A stretch of 64,000 bases of DNA from Methanolinea sp. (GTDB taxonomy: Archaea > Halobacteriota > Methanomicrobia > Methanomicrobiales > Methanospirillaceae). Made by a program: the position numbers and the translations under genes. The notes under the pieces were generated by a model. It saw only the letters and a list, made by a program, of their open reading frames with translations. It was not told the origin of the DNA and made no database searches. Within the stretch, counting starts at the first letter, position 1. Each line of letters begins with the position of its first letter. The stretch spans positions 1-64,000 of the forward strand of contig JANIHI010000003.1 in assembly GCA_024518585.1 (NCBI GenBank), given 5' to 3'. Shown one piece after another: positions 1 through 9,403 of this stretch.

Positions 1-340
1 GCACGACTTCAAAGTATATAAAGGTACCGAAATGTGTCTGATACAACGCGTTTTACAAGATCTGAGCCCCTGTAAACGGGAAAATCAGGTAGGTTTATAT
101 AGGGAATTCACTGATTGGACAGGCTCGGCTTAGGCAAAAAAAGGCACGCTGACACTCTATTCCCGCGAAAAAGGTGAGAATTGAGCAAGGTGTAATGAAT
201 GAAGTCTCCCTCTTTATTTTTGGACACCGATTCTCCACGAGGAAATCCTGGAATCGTTTGAATGCGGAGCCTTCGACGGAGTGATGCCGCCTCTAGTGAA
301 GAGAGAGAAAAAATTACCACGGGGGTTTTTGGAAAAAAGG
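1..340. other. Intergenic region, no gene recognised
   Basis: No convincing coding frame, tRNA or rRNA was found here. Two TATA-like stretches are visible, near 13-21 and 93-102; both are close to palindromic, so either strand could use them. A gene outside the left edge read leftward is one possibility. The only long frame (minus strand, 108-320) has no recognisable domain and was not called. Confidence 0.5.
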
Positions 341-2371
341 TTAAACAAGGAACAGTGGGGCAAAGACCACTGACACAATGGCCATCAGTTTCAGGAGGAT
401 GTTGAGGGCCGGTCCGGCCGTGTCCTTGAAGGGGTCGCCGACAGTGTCACCGGTGACCGCGGCCTTGTGGGCGGCAGAACCCTTTCCTCCCAGGTGGCCC
501 TGCTCGATGTACTTCTTGGCGTTGTCCCAGGCACCGCCGGTGTTTGCCATCATGACAGCCACGATGAACCCGGACGAGATGGAACCGACGAGCAGGCCTG
601 CGAGGGCATGGGTCCCGAGGAGGATGCCAACAACGAGGGGTGCGGCAATGGCCATCACACCGGGGGCTATCATCTGTTTCAGGGCGGCGTTCGTGGAGAT
701 GGTGATGCATGCCCCGTAATCAGGGTCGGTCTTGCCCTCCATGAGTCCCGGGATCTCCTTGAACTGCCGGCGCACTTCCTGGACGATGTATCCTGCAGCC
801 TTTCCGACCGCTGTCATCGTGAAGGAGCAGAAGAGGAAAGGCAGCATGGCACCGATGAGGACGCCGACGAAGACGACCGGCTCGAGCATGTTCACGAGTT
901 CCATCTTGACGGCCTGGGTATAGGCAACAAAGAGCCCGAGTGCCGTGAGCGCAGCCCCGCCGATCGCAAAACCCTTGCCGATAGCTGCGGTCGTGTTCCC
1001 GACAGCGTCAAGGGTATCGGTGATGCTCCTGACCTCCTTTGGCTGGTGTGACATCTCGGCGATTCCCCCCGCGTTGTCTGCGACGGGTCCGTACGCATCG
1101 ACCGAGAGGGTGATCCCCAGAGTTGCGAGCATGCCGACGCCAGCGATTGCAACACCGTAGAGGCCCGCCTGCTGGGCGGCAACGAGGATTGCGGCAACGA
1201 TGATGATGACAGGGAAGAGCGTGCTCTCAAACCCAACCGCAAGGCCGGTAATGATGTTTGTCGCGGCACCCGTCTCGCTTGCCTTTGCGATCTTCTGGGT
1301 TGGGGGGCGTTCATAGGACGTGTAGTACTCGGTAATGAGCCCGATGAGGAACCCAGCCACGAGGCCTGCAATGGTAGCCACAAAGACCCCGAGATACCCG
1401 GGCCCAAGAACCATCGTGACAAGGGCGTAGGCCGCGATGACGGTCAGGACCAGGCTCACGAATGTCCCGGTGTTGAATGCCTTGTGGATGGCACTGCTCT
1501 CGTTCTTTGAGCTCCGGACAAAGAAGCTGCCGATGATGGACGCGATGATCCCAAGACCGGCGATGAACATGGGCAAGAGCACGAGGTTCATCGATGGAAC
1601 CCCGATAAACCGGGCGGAGGCAACAAGGGAGACACCCATGAGCATCGTTGCCACGATAGATCCCACGTAGGACTCGTAGAGGTCTGCACCCATGCCCGCG
1701 ATGTCACCCACATTGTCACCGACGTTATCAGCAATGACAGCAGGGTTCCTTGGGTCGTCCTCGGGTATCCCGGCCTCGACCTTCCCGACCAGGTCGGCTC
1801 CGACATCGGCTGCCTTTGTGAAAATCCCACCCCCGACACGGGCAAAGAGTGCGATAGTGCTCGCACCGAGCGAGAACCCGGAGAGGATGCTGATGACCTC
1901 CGGCAGCCCGAGGGTCGTGAACGCATTCAGTCCCAGGAAGAGGGAGGAGAGGCCGAGCAGGCCAAGTCCCACGACCATGAGGCCCATGACCATCCCGGAG
2001 GAGAACGAGACCTGAAACGCCCTCGCCATCCCTTCGCGTGCAGCGTTGGTCGTGCGCACGTTTGCCATTGTTGCTGCCGTCATGCCGATGTACCCGGCAA
2101 GGGCCGAGAGGATGGCACCGATAAGGAAAGCCACTGAGGTGAGGGGGTGGATCCCGGGTGCGAGGTAGAGAACAGCAGCGATGATGAGAATGACAACCGC
2201 GATTGCCTTGTACTGGCTTCTCAAATAGACCATCGACCCAAGCCGGATGGCACCGGCAATCTTCTGCATCAATTCAGTCCCTGTACCCTCCCTTTTCATG
2301 ACGATGAAGGAGTACCCGGCGAACACCAGGCCGAGCAGGGCACAGACAGGAACAATGAGGAACATATCCAT
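341..2371 (-). CDS. hppA: Membrane-bound ion-pumping inorganic pyrophosphatase, K+-dependent type
   Basis: A 676-residue polytopic membrane protein that hydrolyses pyrophosphate and uses the energy to pump H+ or Na+ across the cell membrane. The family signature is visible as [19 protein letters not shown] followed by [15 protein letters not shown], near residues 186-220, and a second acidic site ([28 protein letters not shown]) lies near the C-terminus. The [10 protein letters not shown] segment has Ala where K+-independent enzymes have Lys, so the K+-dependent class is expected; many of these pump Na+. Length is normal for the family. The gene lies 92 bases downstream of the DNA polymerase small subunit on the same strand but has its own promoter-like element. 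Confidence 0.96.
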   Translation of the reverse strand: MDMFLIVPVCALLGLVFAGYSFIVMKREGTGTELMQKIAGAIRLGSMVYLRSQYKAIAVVILIIAAVLYLAPGIHPLTSVAFLIGAILSALAGYIGMTAATMANVRTTNAAREGMARAFQVSFSSGMVMGLMVVGLGLLGLSSLFLGLNAFTTLGLPEVISILSGFSLGASTIALFARVGGGIFTKAADVGADLVGKVEAGIPEDDPRNPAVIADNVGDNVGDIAGMGADLYESYVGSIVATMLMGVSLVASARFIGVPSMNLVLLPMFIAGLGIIASIIGSFFVRSSKNESSAIHKAFNTGTFVSLVLTVIAAYALVTMVLGPGYLGVFVATIAGLVAGFLIGLITEYYTSYERPPTQKIAKASETGAATNIITGLAVGFESTLFPVIIIVAAILVAAQQAGLYGVAIAGVGMLATLGITLSVDAYGPVADNAGGIAEMSHQPKEVRSITDTLDAVGNTTAAIGKGFAIGGAALTALGLFVAYTQAVKMELVNMLEPVVFVGVLIGAMLPFLFCSFTMTAVGKAAGYIVQEVRRQFKEIPGLMEGKTDPDYGACITISTNAALKQMIAPGVMAIAAPLVVGILLGTHALAGLLVGSISSGFIVAVMMANTGGAWDNAKKYIEQGHLGGKGSAAHKAAVTGDTVGDPFKDTAGPALNILLKLMAIVSVVFAPLFLV

Positions 2372-2426
2372 AGCACGGAACCTCCGGAGAATCTAGTAGA
2401 TCTCCACGCATACCAGTTGCGTCTGA

Positions 2427-2455
2427 GATCAATTGATCCGATTGCATAAAAAGCA
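2427..2455 (-). promoter_or_regulatory. Putative hppA promoter with 12-bp palindrome
   Basis: On the minus strand a TATA-like CTTTTTATGC (about 2443-2452) lies about 75 bases before the pyrophosphatase start. A perfect palindrome, GATCAATTGATC (2427-2438), sits where the transcription start would fall. This fits an operator but is inferred from position only. Confidence 0.35.
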
Positions 2456-2463
2456 GGCTGATA

Positions 2464-3861
2464 TCAGTTGAAATCAAGGATGCGTGACCCCAGGGTCTGG
2501 AGGTCAATGAGGACTGCCCGTCCCGGTGTCGGGGTGATGTTCATCTGTTTCTGGAACGCAGTCTGTGCCTGCCACGTCCCCGAATTGACGCACAGCACAC
2601 CGCGGTACTCGGAGAGACCCATGATGTGCACGTGCCCGGTATGGAGGATCTCCGGGATAGGGTCGATGATAAGGCGGTCCTCCTTTCCTGTCGCAATGGG
2701 TGTCCGCTTGCCGTAACAGGGTGCCAGGTGGCGCCGCTGCAGCATGCCGGCCATCATGAGAGTGGAATTCTCGTAGGATGCACCCGGAATCAGGCTGATG
2801 TAATCGTCAAGTGATCGCCCGTGGTACATGAGGACCCGGACACCCTGGAGGCTGACCATTGCAGGGTTCTCCACAAGGAGGCAGTTTTTGGGAAAATTCG
2901 CTGAGAATTCGGGAGGAATTGCGGGCTGGGGCTCGGCCTGCCTGACGACATCGTGGTTTCCCGGTGAAATGACGATCTTTATCCGGGACGGAAGGTCCCG
3001 GAGCATTGACCCGAAAACTTCGTACTGCTCGTAGATATTCTTGATGGTCAGTTCCTGGTCCTGGTTTGGGTAGACCCCGATACCATCGACGAGGTCTCCT
3101 GCAACAAGCAGGTAAGAGACGTCAGAGTCAGAGAGCCAGTCGGCAAACCGGTTCCAGGTCTCTTCGAGGAAGGTGTCGCTCCCGACATGGACATCCGAGA
3201 TGAGGACGGCCTGTCCCGGCCTCTCGCTCCGGAACGGGGCATGGGTGAGGGGGACATCGGGGCGGAAGAGCTGCTCGGCAAAAAAGAGCCTTCCGTCACT
3301 GGAAAGTGAACCGCGGACACCGATGACCTCGTCGGGGACGAGGGTCTCAGCCTCCGAAAACGAGGGGCGGTCCTTGTTGAAGAGGACCGGGATCGTGGAT
3401 GTCGGGTCCTCGAGCTCGACCATGCGGTGGCCGTTTGCAGTAGTCTTGATCTCCATCACGAGGCCCATGATGGAGCAGGTCTCCTGCCGGTACCGGGACC
3501 CCTTCTTTAATGCCTCGATTGGCATCAGGGCTGTCCGTGCTCTAATGCACTCGCCGAGTCTCTGGTACCTGTCACGGAAATACGTGGTATAATCTGCCAC
3601 GCCGGCAGTACCCCGGGAAGTTCCCGCAGCCCCCCAGATGACCTCGCACTCGGGGTCGGTCAGGAACCGGCTCCCGTCCCGGTCCTGGTGGAACCCCGGG
3701 ATGTGCCGGACAGAGACGACGACAGTATCTCCCGGGACGCTTGCGATGATGCGGTCGATCAGTCCCGGGTCGTCCTTCTCGGCAATGTACCGCACGACTT
3801 CGGGGTGGACCTGCATCTTGGTCTCGAGGAAGCGCTGGACGATTGTTGCCGCATCAAGCAT
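2464..3861 (-). CDS. polB: DNA polymerase II (family D) small subunit DP1
   Basis: A 465-residue protein matching the small subunit of the archaeal replicative D-family polymerase, which carries the Mre11-like 3'-5' exonuclease. A probable OB-fold covers roughly residues 110-200 and the calcineurin-like phosphoesterase domain residues 215-445. Metal-binding motifs are intact: ISDVHVGSD, GDLVDGIG, SPGNHD, YHGRS and TGHVHIMG. Its partner, the large subunit DP2, is not in the window. It is divergent from the signal peptidase gene, with about 125 bases between them. No intein is present. Confidence 0.95.
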   Translation of the reverse strand: MLDAATIVQRFLETKMQVHPEVVRYIAEKDDPGLIDRIIASVPGDTVVVSVRHIPGFHQDRDGSRFLTDPECEVIWGAAGTSRGTAGVADYTTYFRDRYQRLGECIRARTALMPIEALKKGSRYRQETCSIMGLVMEIKTTANGHRMVELEDPTSTIPVLFNKDRPSFSEAETLVPDEVIGVRGSLSSDGRLFFAEQLFRPDVPLTHAPFRSERPGQAVLISDVHVGSDTFLEETWNRFADWLSDSDVSYLLVAGDLVDGIGVYPNQDQELTIKNIYEQYEVFGSMLRDLPSRIKIVISPGNHDVVRQAEPQPAIPPEFSANFPKNCLLVENPAMVSLQGVRVLMYHGRSLDDYISLIPGASYENSTLMMAGMLQRRHLAPCYGKRTPIATGKEDRLIIDPIPEILHTGHVHIMGLSEYRGVLCVNSGTWQAQTAFQKQMNITPTPGRAVLIDLQTLGSRILDFN

Positions 3862-3987
3862 TGATCACTATATTGACAGGGACCGGTAAAGGGTTTTTCT
3901 TGGGGCCAGGGAGAGCCAAAAACCGGGAATATCCCGGGAAACCCCCGGCCGTTCACCGGCCGGACGTGCGGGGAGCGATCCCTTATC

Positions 3988-4884
3988 ATGCCAGGAAAAA
4001 AAACATATCAGGGTCCAGTAATGTCGCAGAGAGAACCCAAGGAAGAACAGCCCGGCCCGTGGAAGAAATTTTTGACCAGCACGAATCCCTGGGTCTCCCT
4101 TGCCCGGGAACTGGCCTGGGTGGCCGCCGTCGTGGGGGCCATAGCCCTTGGCCTCTTCCTCGTCTCAGGGACCTGGCCGGCGGTCGTCACGATAGAATCG
4201 GAGAGCATGGTTCCCCACATGCAGGTCGGCGACCTGGTCTTCGTGGTCAGCGCCGACCGGTTCGGCGAACTCCAGACCTGGACGAGCGGGAAGGAGACCG
4301 GCTACCAGAAGTTTGGTGACTACGGGGACATCCTCATCTACCGCCCCAATGATGCTCCCAATCCCCCGGTCTCTATCCCTTTCATCACGAAAGGTATCCA
4401 TCCCATCATCCACAGGGCAATGGACCGGGTCGGGCAAGGAGACCCCATACCCAAGTATTACAACCCGTTCCGGGGTCAAACGACCCCCGTACAGTATATC
4501 CCGGCGACAGTCCGGAACAACAGCCTTGTCCTTCCCGACGGCACGGTCGTTACCCCCCAGAATGCAGACCCGAAAAACGGGTACCTGGTCCTCACAGAGA
4601 TAAAGAGCCCGCACCCCGGGTATATCACGAAGGGCGACAATAACCTCGTGAGTGACCAGGGCGGGTACCTCTCCTCTGTGTCCGGGCAGGTCATCATGCC
4701 TGTCCGGGATGACTGGATCGTTGGAAAAGCCCTTTTTGCAATACCCCTCCTGGGATACCTGCCCCTCAACATCGTGCCGGTGGCAGTCATCCTCATCGTG
4801 ATCATGATTGTCTGGGAATACCACACGAGGAAGGGGGAAAACGAGAAGGCAAGGGGGAAGGGAAAGAGGAACCGGAAGGGGTGA
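3988..4884 (+). CDS. Archaeal signal peptidase I (S26B family)
   Basis: A 298-residue membrane protease that should remove signal peptides at the outer face of the membrane. One transmembrane segment lies near residues 42-62, with the catalytic Ser in TIESESMVPHM just after it. The archaeal/ER-type His replaces the bacterial Lys, in PIIHRAM. A second transmembrane segment near residues 250-275 precedes a very basic tail. The start could instead be the ATG at 4021; I see no clear ribosome site to decide. The next gene, cofH, begins 10 bases after the stop, so the two are probably cotranscribed. Confidence 0.85.
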   Translation: MPGKKTYQGPVMSQREPKEEQPGPWKKFLTSTNPWVSLARELAWVAAVVGAIALGLFLVSGTWPAVVTIESESMVPHMQVGDLVFVVSADRFGELQTWTSGKETGYQKFGDYGDILIYRPNDAPNPPVSIPFITKGIHPIIHRAMDRVGQGDPIPKYYNPFRGQTTPVQYIPATVRNNSLVLPDGTVVTPQNADPKNGYLVLTEIKSPHPGYITKGDNNLVSDQGGYLSSVSGQVIMPVRDDWIVGKALFAIPLLGYLPLNIVPVAVILIVIMIVWEYHTRKGENEKARGKGKRNRKG

Positions 4885-4894
4885 CAGGTCTCGC

Positions 4895-5980
4895 GTGCGC
4901 ACGATACGGACGATCCTTTCCGGGGCAGCCGGTGGCGACAGGCTGACAGGAGAGGAGGCACTCATCCTACTCTCGGCAAAGGGACGCGATATTTTCGAGG
5001 TATGCACGGCTGCAGACCGGTTGCGCGAGGAGAAGGTTGGGCCGGTCGTCACCTATGTCCGCAACCAGAATATCCACATCACGAACATATGCAAGAACCT
5101 CTGCGGTTTCTGCGCTTTTGGCCGGCGTGCAACCGACGAGGGGGCCTTCTGCGATGACCGGGAAGCGCTCCAGGAGAAGGTACGCCAGGCACTGAAAAAC
5201 CGTGTCACCGAGATCTGCCTCCTCTCCGGGGTCCACCCGGACTTTGGTGCCGACCGGTATGCCACGATCCTCTCGGTTGTCCGGGAGATCGCTCCAGCTG
5301 TCCACATCCATGCATTCTCTCCCGACGAGGTGAGCCACGCCGCTGCACGATCGGGGCTCACGACCCGGGAGGTTCTCGAACTGCTGAAGAGTGCAGGACT
5401 TGGCTCTCTCCAGGGCACGGCTGCAGAGATCCTCGTGGACAGCGTGAGGGAGGTCATCTGCCCGTCCAAGGTCTCCACAGCGGAGTGGGTCCGGATCATC
5501 CGCGAGGCGCACGCGCTGGGCATCTTCTCCACTGCGACCATCATGTACGGGACGTGCGAGACTCCGGCAGACCGCGTTGCGCACCTCTCCATCCTGCGGG
5601 ATATCCAGGACGAAACGGGCGGGTTTTCTGAGCTCGTTCCCCTCTCCTTCCTCCACCAGAACACGAGACTCTACCGGGAAGGGCTCGCCCCTGCCGGGGC
5701 GACGGGAAGGGAGGATCTCCTCCTGATCGCGGTCGCCCGGCTCTTCCTCGATAATTTTCAAAACATCCAAGTCCCGTGGGGGAAGGTTGGACTCAAGCTG
5801 GGCCAGCTGGCGCTCCAGTCGGGTGCAAATGACCTTGCCGGCACGATGTTTTCTGATGACGTGTCGGTGAGTGCAGGGGGAAGCGGGGCAGATTACCTCG
5901 ACCCGGCAGACATGGAACGCATCTGCCGGGATATCGGCCGGGAGCTCCGGCAGCGGCTCACGGATTATACCCTCGTCTGA
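4895..5980 (+). CDS. cofH: FO synthase subunit 2 (CofH), copy 1
   Basis: A radical SAM enzyme that couples tyrosine to 5-amino-6-ribitylamino-uracil in making FO, the chromophore of coenzyme F420. The cluster motif is CKNLCGFC near residue 62, followed by the family blocks HIHAFSPDEV, GTAAEIL and MYGTCE. I place the start at GTG 4895, because the upstream TTG-initiated extension overlaps the signal peptidase gene and is low-complexity Arg/Gly; an AGGT lies 6 bases before this GTG. This gives about 361 residues, normal for CofH. A second copy lies at 9790. CofG is not in the window. Confidence 0.9.
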   Translation: MRTIRTILSGAAGGDRLTGEEALILLSAKGRDIFEVCTAADRLREEKVGPVVTYVRNQNIHITNICKNLCGFCAFGRRATDEGAFCDDREALQEKVRQALKNRVTEICLLSGVHPDFGADRYATILSVVREIAPAVHIHAFSPDEVSHAAARSGLTTREVLELLKSAGLGSLQGTAAEILVDSVREVICPSKVSTAEWVRIIREAHALGIFSTATIMYGTCETPADRVAHLSILRDIQDETGGFSELVPLSFLHQNTRLYREGLAPAGATGREDLLLIAVARLFLDNFQNIQVPWGKVGLKLGQLALQSGANDLAGTMFSDDVSVSAGGSGADYLDPADMERICRDIGRELRQRLTDYTLV

Positions 5981-5983
5981 ACT

Positions 5984-6925
5984 TCAGTCACCGGACCATG
6001 AATAGAAGGTTCCCCTTTCTTCCCGGCTTGTTTTCAGGTGGGGATCGGAGGAAAGGACACGGAGCAGCTTGATGACCTCCTGGCGGTGCAGCCCCGTCTG
6101 GGCCACGAGGTCTTCAAGTGTGGCCGGGCGCCTCCTGATTGCCTCGACAACGAGGGACCGTGCATCCTCATGGGGACTTCCATGTGTCTCCCCGTACCGT
6201 ATTGGGGGAAATGCCTCCTCCTCCTTGATACCAAGGATGCGGGCAGCCCTCTGCAATTCATCCGTCCCCGCTGCGCGGACCCAGGGTTCCGGCCCCGGAC
6301 GGTCGAGGGTGTTTAACTGCACCCTGTCGGGCCGTATCCTCCCGATCTCCTGCTTGAGAGCGCGCAGGTCGTCGTCTCCCGTGTTGATCCCCGGCACGAG
6401 GAAAACCTCAAGCCAAATCTCGCCTTGATAGGTCTCGCGGAACCGGCACAGTCCCTCGATGATGCCGCGGACCGAGATACCTATTGCAGGCCTGTGGATC
6501 TTCTGGAACACCTCCTCGTCGACTGTCGAAAGCGTGGGTAAAACCACGTCGGCCGGGTGCAGTGCCTCCTGGACATCACTATCCCCAAGGAGGCTCCCGT
6601 TCGTGAGCACCGCGACCCTGTAACCCGGAAAGGTGCCCTTGATGAACCGTATCACCCTGCCGATGGAGAGGGATAACGTTGGCTCGCCCGATCCGGAGAA
6701 CGTGATGAAATCGAGGTCCGGCCGGGACGAAAGGAACGTGAAAAGCTCATCTTCAACCTCTTCCGGCGGGAAGAACTCCTGCCGGGATGTAGTCTTTTGG
6801 GTTGTCCGGCCGACTTCGCAGTACACGCAATCAAAGGAACAGACCTTGTGGGGGACAAGGTCAACGCCGAGGGAGCGGCCGAGGCGCCGTGACGCGACAG
6901 GCCCAAAGATGTGCACGTAACTCAT
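5984..6925 (-). CDS. Radical SAM protein (COG0731-like) with C-terminal winged helix
   Basis: A 313-residue protein. The N-terminal radical SAM core carries CSFDCVYCEVG near residue 29 and the SAM-binding FSGSGEPTLS. It resembles COG0731 proteins (wyosine-synthase-like), but this short form is usually left as an uncharacterised Fe-S oxidoreductase and I assign no substrate. Roughly the last 65 residues (after RYGETHGSPHED) look like a winged helix-turn-helix, so it may sense or bind nucleic acid. It is convergent with cofH copy 1, with 3 bases between the stops. Confidence 0.85.
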   Translation of the reverse strand: MSYVHIFGPVASRRLGRSLGVDLVPHKVCSFDCVYCEVGRTTQKTTSRQEFFPPEEVEDELFTFLSSRPDLDFITFSGSGEPTLSLSIGRVIRFIKGTFPGYRVAVLTNGSLLGDSDVQEALHPADVVLPTLSTVDEEVFQKIHRPAIGISVRGIIEGLCRFRETYQGEIWLEVFLVPGINTGDDDLRALKQEIGRIRPDRVQLNTLDRPGPEPWVRAAGTDELQRAARILGIKEEEAFPPIRYGETHGSPHEDARSLVVEAIRRRPATLEDLVAQTGLHRQEVIKLLRVLSSDPHLKTSREERGTFYSWSGD

Positions 6926-7062
6926 AATGAACGTTTTATAGTCCTTTTTTCCGGGTGAGAATTACCACTTCTCAACGAGATGGGAAGTCGTATCAGAGTT
7001 GCCTCTTTCATAATGCCCCTTTCCCGGGGAAGAGGGTGCATGGGTAGGTGTGTACCATCTCT

Positions 7063-7085
7063 CCTTATTTATACTCATATGAGTA
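7063..7085 (+). promoter_or_regulatory. TATA box with overlapping perfect palindrome
   Basis: A TATA-like CTTATTTATAC (7064-7074) overlaps the perfect 14-bp palindrome TACTCATATGAGTA (7072-7085), which ends 6 bases before the ATG at 7092. TATA-to-ATG spacing suits a leaderless mRNA. The palindrome is placed as a repressor operator would be; no cognate regulator is evident nearby. Confidence 0.6.
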
Positions 7086-7091
7086 AAATAC

Positions 7092-7433
7092 ATGGTCATG
7101 ATTATTTGCATCACATCAAAAGGTCCAAAGTCTTTTGACCTTGTGGAAGAGCGATTTGGGAGATCACCGTATTTTCTCTTTCGCGACACGGGAAAAGACG
7201 ATTTTGAACCGGTGGCAAACAAGTTCGCCGATGCAGCTGGCGGTGTCGGCCCGCGTGCGGCGCAGGTCCTGGTCGACCGCGGGGCGAAGGTGCTGATTAC
7301 CGGAAACGTTGGGGGAAATGCCCTATCGGTGATCCAGGCTGCCGGGATAGAGGTGTTCCGGTACCGTGACGGCGGTTCGGTAGAAGACGCGTTCCAGAAG
7401 TACCAAAAGGGACTCCTCGAGAAGATGGCGTAG
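7092..7433 (+). CDS. NifX/NifB-C-terminal family (dinitrogenase Fe-Mo cofactor biosynthesis-like) protein
   Basis: A 113-residue protein of the small family that binds iron-sulfur or iron-molybdenum cofactor precursors. Family features are the opening beta strand, ERFGRSPYFLF, GVGPRAAQVLVDRGAKVLITG and NVGGNALSVIQAAGIEVF. No nif structural genes are in the window, so a role in nitrogen fixation is not implied; such orphans commonly sit beside MinD-type ferredoxin ATPases, as here. ATG 7098 is an alternative start. The next gene follows after 9 bases, so this is the first gene of a three-gene operon. Confidence 0.88.
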   Translation: MVMIICITSKGPKSFDLVEERFGRSPYFLFRDTGKDDFEPVANKFADAAGGVGPRAAQVLVDRGAKVLITGNVGGNALSVIQAAGIEVFRYRDGGSVEDAFQKYQKGLLEKMA

Positions 7434-7442
7434 GGGTGCCGG

Positions 7443-8294
7443 ATGCGGGTCGTGGTTGCCAGCGGGAAGGGGGGAACGGGAAAGACCCTCGTTGCAGCAA
7501 ACCTGGCGGCCGTGGTCAGCGGTTCCCGCGAGGTCGTCCTCGTCGACTGTGACGTGGAAGAACCAAACCTCCACCTGTTCTTTCCTTCGGAGACAAAAAC
7601 ACTTCCCGTGCTGGCAGATGTCCCGGTATTCGACCAGTTGCGGTGCGATCACTGCGGGGAATGTGCGCGGACGTGCCAGTACGGGGCGATTGTCGTCCTG
7701 CCGCAAAAGAATCTCTTTTTCCCTGAGATGTGCCACGGGTGCGGGGGATGCGAGATAACATGTCCGCAGGGTGCCATCTCGATGAGAAAAAGGGAAGTGG
7801 GAAGGGTAGAATTCTCCCGACCCCGTTGTCATCTCACCCTCATCTCGGGTGTACTGAACGAGAGGGAGGTCGCAGCTCCCCGCGTCATCCGCGAGGCACT
7901 TCTCTATGCAGGGGGTCACCCGCTCGTCATCTGCGATGCACCGCCGGGAACGGCATGCCCGCTCGTCGAGACCCTGGAGGGAGCGGATTACTGTGTACTG
8001 GTCACGGAACCAACGCCCTTTGGCCTCCACGATCTCTCCCTTGCTGCCGGGGTGGCCGACGTCCTCGGTGTCCCGGCAGGTGTCGTCATCAACCGGAGCA
8101 TGGGGGAGGATGGGATGGTACGGGAATTCTGTCGTTCGAAAAACATCCCGGTTCTCTGGACGATTCCCTTTGACAGGCGGATAGCAGAACTCGCAAACGA
8201 CGGAAAGCTCCTGGCAGACGGGGTTCCCGGTATCAGAGAACTGTTTCTTGGCCTCTTTGCGAAGGTCAGTGGCCGGGGTGAGCCGGGGGCATGA
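7443..8294 (+). CDS. MinD-superfamily P-loop ATPase with inserted ferredoxin domain, first copy
   Basis: A 283-residue cytosolic ATPase. The deviant Walker A motif SGKGGTGKT is at residues 7-15 and the Walker B region includes VICDAPPGTACP. A two-cluster ferredoxin domain is inserted at about residues 65-115, with CDHCGECARTC and CHGCGGCEITCP. This is the COG1149 type, thought to handle Fe-S clusters or couple electron flow to ATP hydrolysis, though its biochemistry is largely undefined. It overlaps the next, paralogous gene by 4 bases, which suggests a heterodimer. Confidence 0.92.
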   Translation: MRVVVASGKGGTGKTLVAANLAAVVSGSREVVLVDCDVEEPNLHLFFPSETKTLPVLADVPVFDQLRCDHCGECARTCQYGAIVVLPQKNLFFPEMCHGCGGCEITCPQGAISMRKREVGRVEFSRPRCHLTLISGVLNEREVAAPRVIREALLYAGGHPLVICDAPPGTACPLVETLEGADYCVLVTEPTPFGLHDLSLAAGVADVLGVPAGVVINRSMGEDGMVREFCRSKNIPVLWTIPFDRRIAELANDGKLLADGVPGIRELFLGLFAKVSGRGEPGA

Positions 8295-9193
8295 TACAGG
8301 TCGCAGTCCTCTCCGGGAAGGGAGGTACCGGCAAGACCGTCATGACAGGCGCCCTTGCAGAGGTCCTGCCTGGAAAGAAGGTGTTTGCCGATTGTGACGT
8401 GGAGGCTGCAAATCTTGCCCTCCTCCTCTCGCCACGCGAGAGGGTCCGCCTCCCTTTTTTTGGGCTGAAAAAGGCGACGATAGAGCAGGAATTGTGTGTT
8501 GCCTGCGGGCTCTGCGTGCATGCATGTCGCTTCGGTGCGATCAGGGCCGGGACCGGGGGTCTGTTCTCCGTCGATCCGGTCCGGTGCGAGGGGTGCGGTG
8601 TCTGTGCCGGCATCTGCCCCGAGAAGGCGATTGTCCTGCAGGAGAACCAGGACGGGGAGATCATCGTTTCGGACACGGACCTTGGGCCCCTCGTGTACGC
8701 GGAGTTGAAGCCGGGTTCGGGTAATTCCGGTCTCTTGGTCCACGAGGTGAAAAAAGCCGCGCAGAAGGAAGTCAGGGACCACGATCTCGTCCTGATCGAT
8801 GGTCCCCCCGGCATCGGATGCCCTGTCATCTCCACGATGAGCGGGATTGATATCGCGGTCATTGTAACGGAACCGGGTATCGCGGCGATGCATGACCTCA
8901 GGAGGCTTGTGACGGTCTCGCGCGGTTTTTCACTCTCCCTGTATGCAATTATCAACAGGGCCGACCTCCACGAAGGGTATGCACGGACGATTGAGAGGTT
9001 CTGTGCAGGCGAAGGGATACCCCTTCTTGGAAAAGTCCCCTTCGACCCCACAGTCCTTGCTGCAGTCAGGAAGGGAGTTCCCGTCACGCGGTATGGGTCT
9101 CCCGCAGCGGTTGCACTCCGGGAAATAGGAGCGAAACTTGCAGGAATTCTGGCCTGGCAGGCACAGGGTCGCCTGCAGGGCCAAAACGAGTGA
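8291..9193 (+). CDS. MinD-superfamily P-loop ATPase with inserted ferredoxin domain, second copy
   Basis: A 300-residue paralogue of the preceding protein. Walker A is SGKGGTGKT at residues 8-16, and the ferredoxin insert shows CVACGLCVHAC and CEGCGVCAGICP. A conserved block, LIDGPPGIGCP, marks the nucleotide site. An extra segment between insert and ATPase half (LGPLVYAELKPGSGNSG) is typical of this class. Start and stop overlap (ATGA) with the first copy implies translational coupling and equal dosage. The operon ends here; the next 210 bases show no gene. Confidence 0.92.
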   Translation: MIQVAVLSGKGGTGKTVMTGALAEVLPGKKVFADCDVEAANLALLLSPRERVRLPFFGLKKATIEQELCVACGLCVHACRFGAIRAGTGGLFSVDPVRCEGCGVCAGICPEKAIVLQENQDGEIIVSDTDLGPLVYAELKPGSGNSGLLVHEVKKAAQKEVRDHDLVLIDGPPGIGCPVISTMSGIDIAVIVTEPGIAAMHDLRRLVTVSRGFSLSLYAIINRADLHEGYARTIERFCAGEGIPLLGKVPFDPTVLAAVRKGVPVTRYGSPAAVALREIGAKLAGILAWQAQGRLQGQNE

Positions 9194-9403
9194 GGGGAAC
9201 GGAAGGCGCAGAGGCCATTCGTCTCCCGCGTCCCACGGGTCACACCCATCACTTTCCATGAAGAAGCTGCCCTACCGGCTGGTTCTGCCGTGGGAACTTT
9301 CCTCACCCGGGGCATCGATGGGCAAATAGGCAGGGGAATGCGATGAAAAAGGGCAGGAAACATTCCCTTCCAGGTCGAGGGGGCGCGTAGGGAGAGGAAA
9401 GAT

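Noticed and set aside
108-320. 70-residue minus-strand frame at the left edge
   Set aside because: No recognisable domain, GTG start without a ribosome site, and composition unlike the neighbouring genes.
9194-9403. Possible RNA gene in the gap between the second ferredoxin-ATPase and DUF1805
   Set aside because: No cloverleaf, T-loop or terminator pattern could be found.
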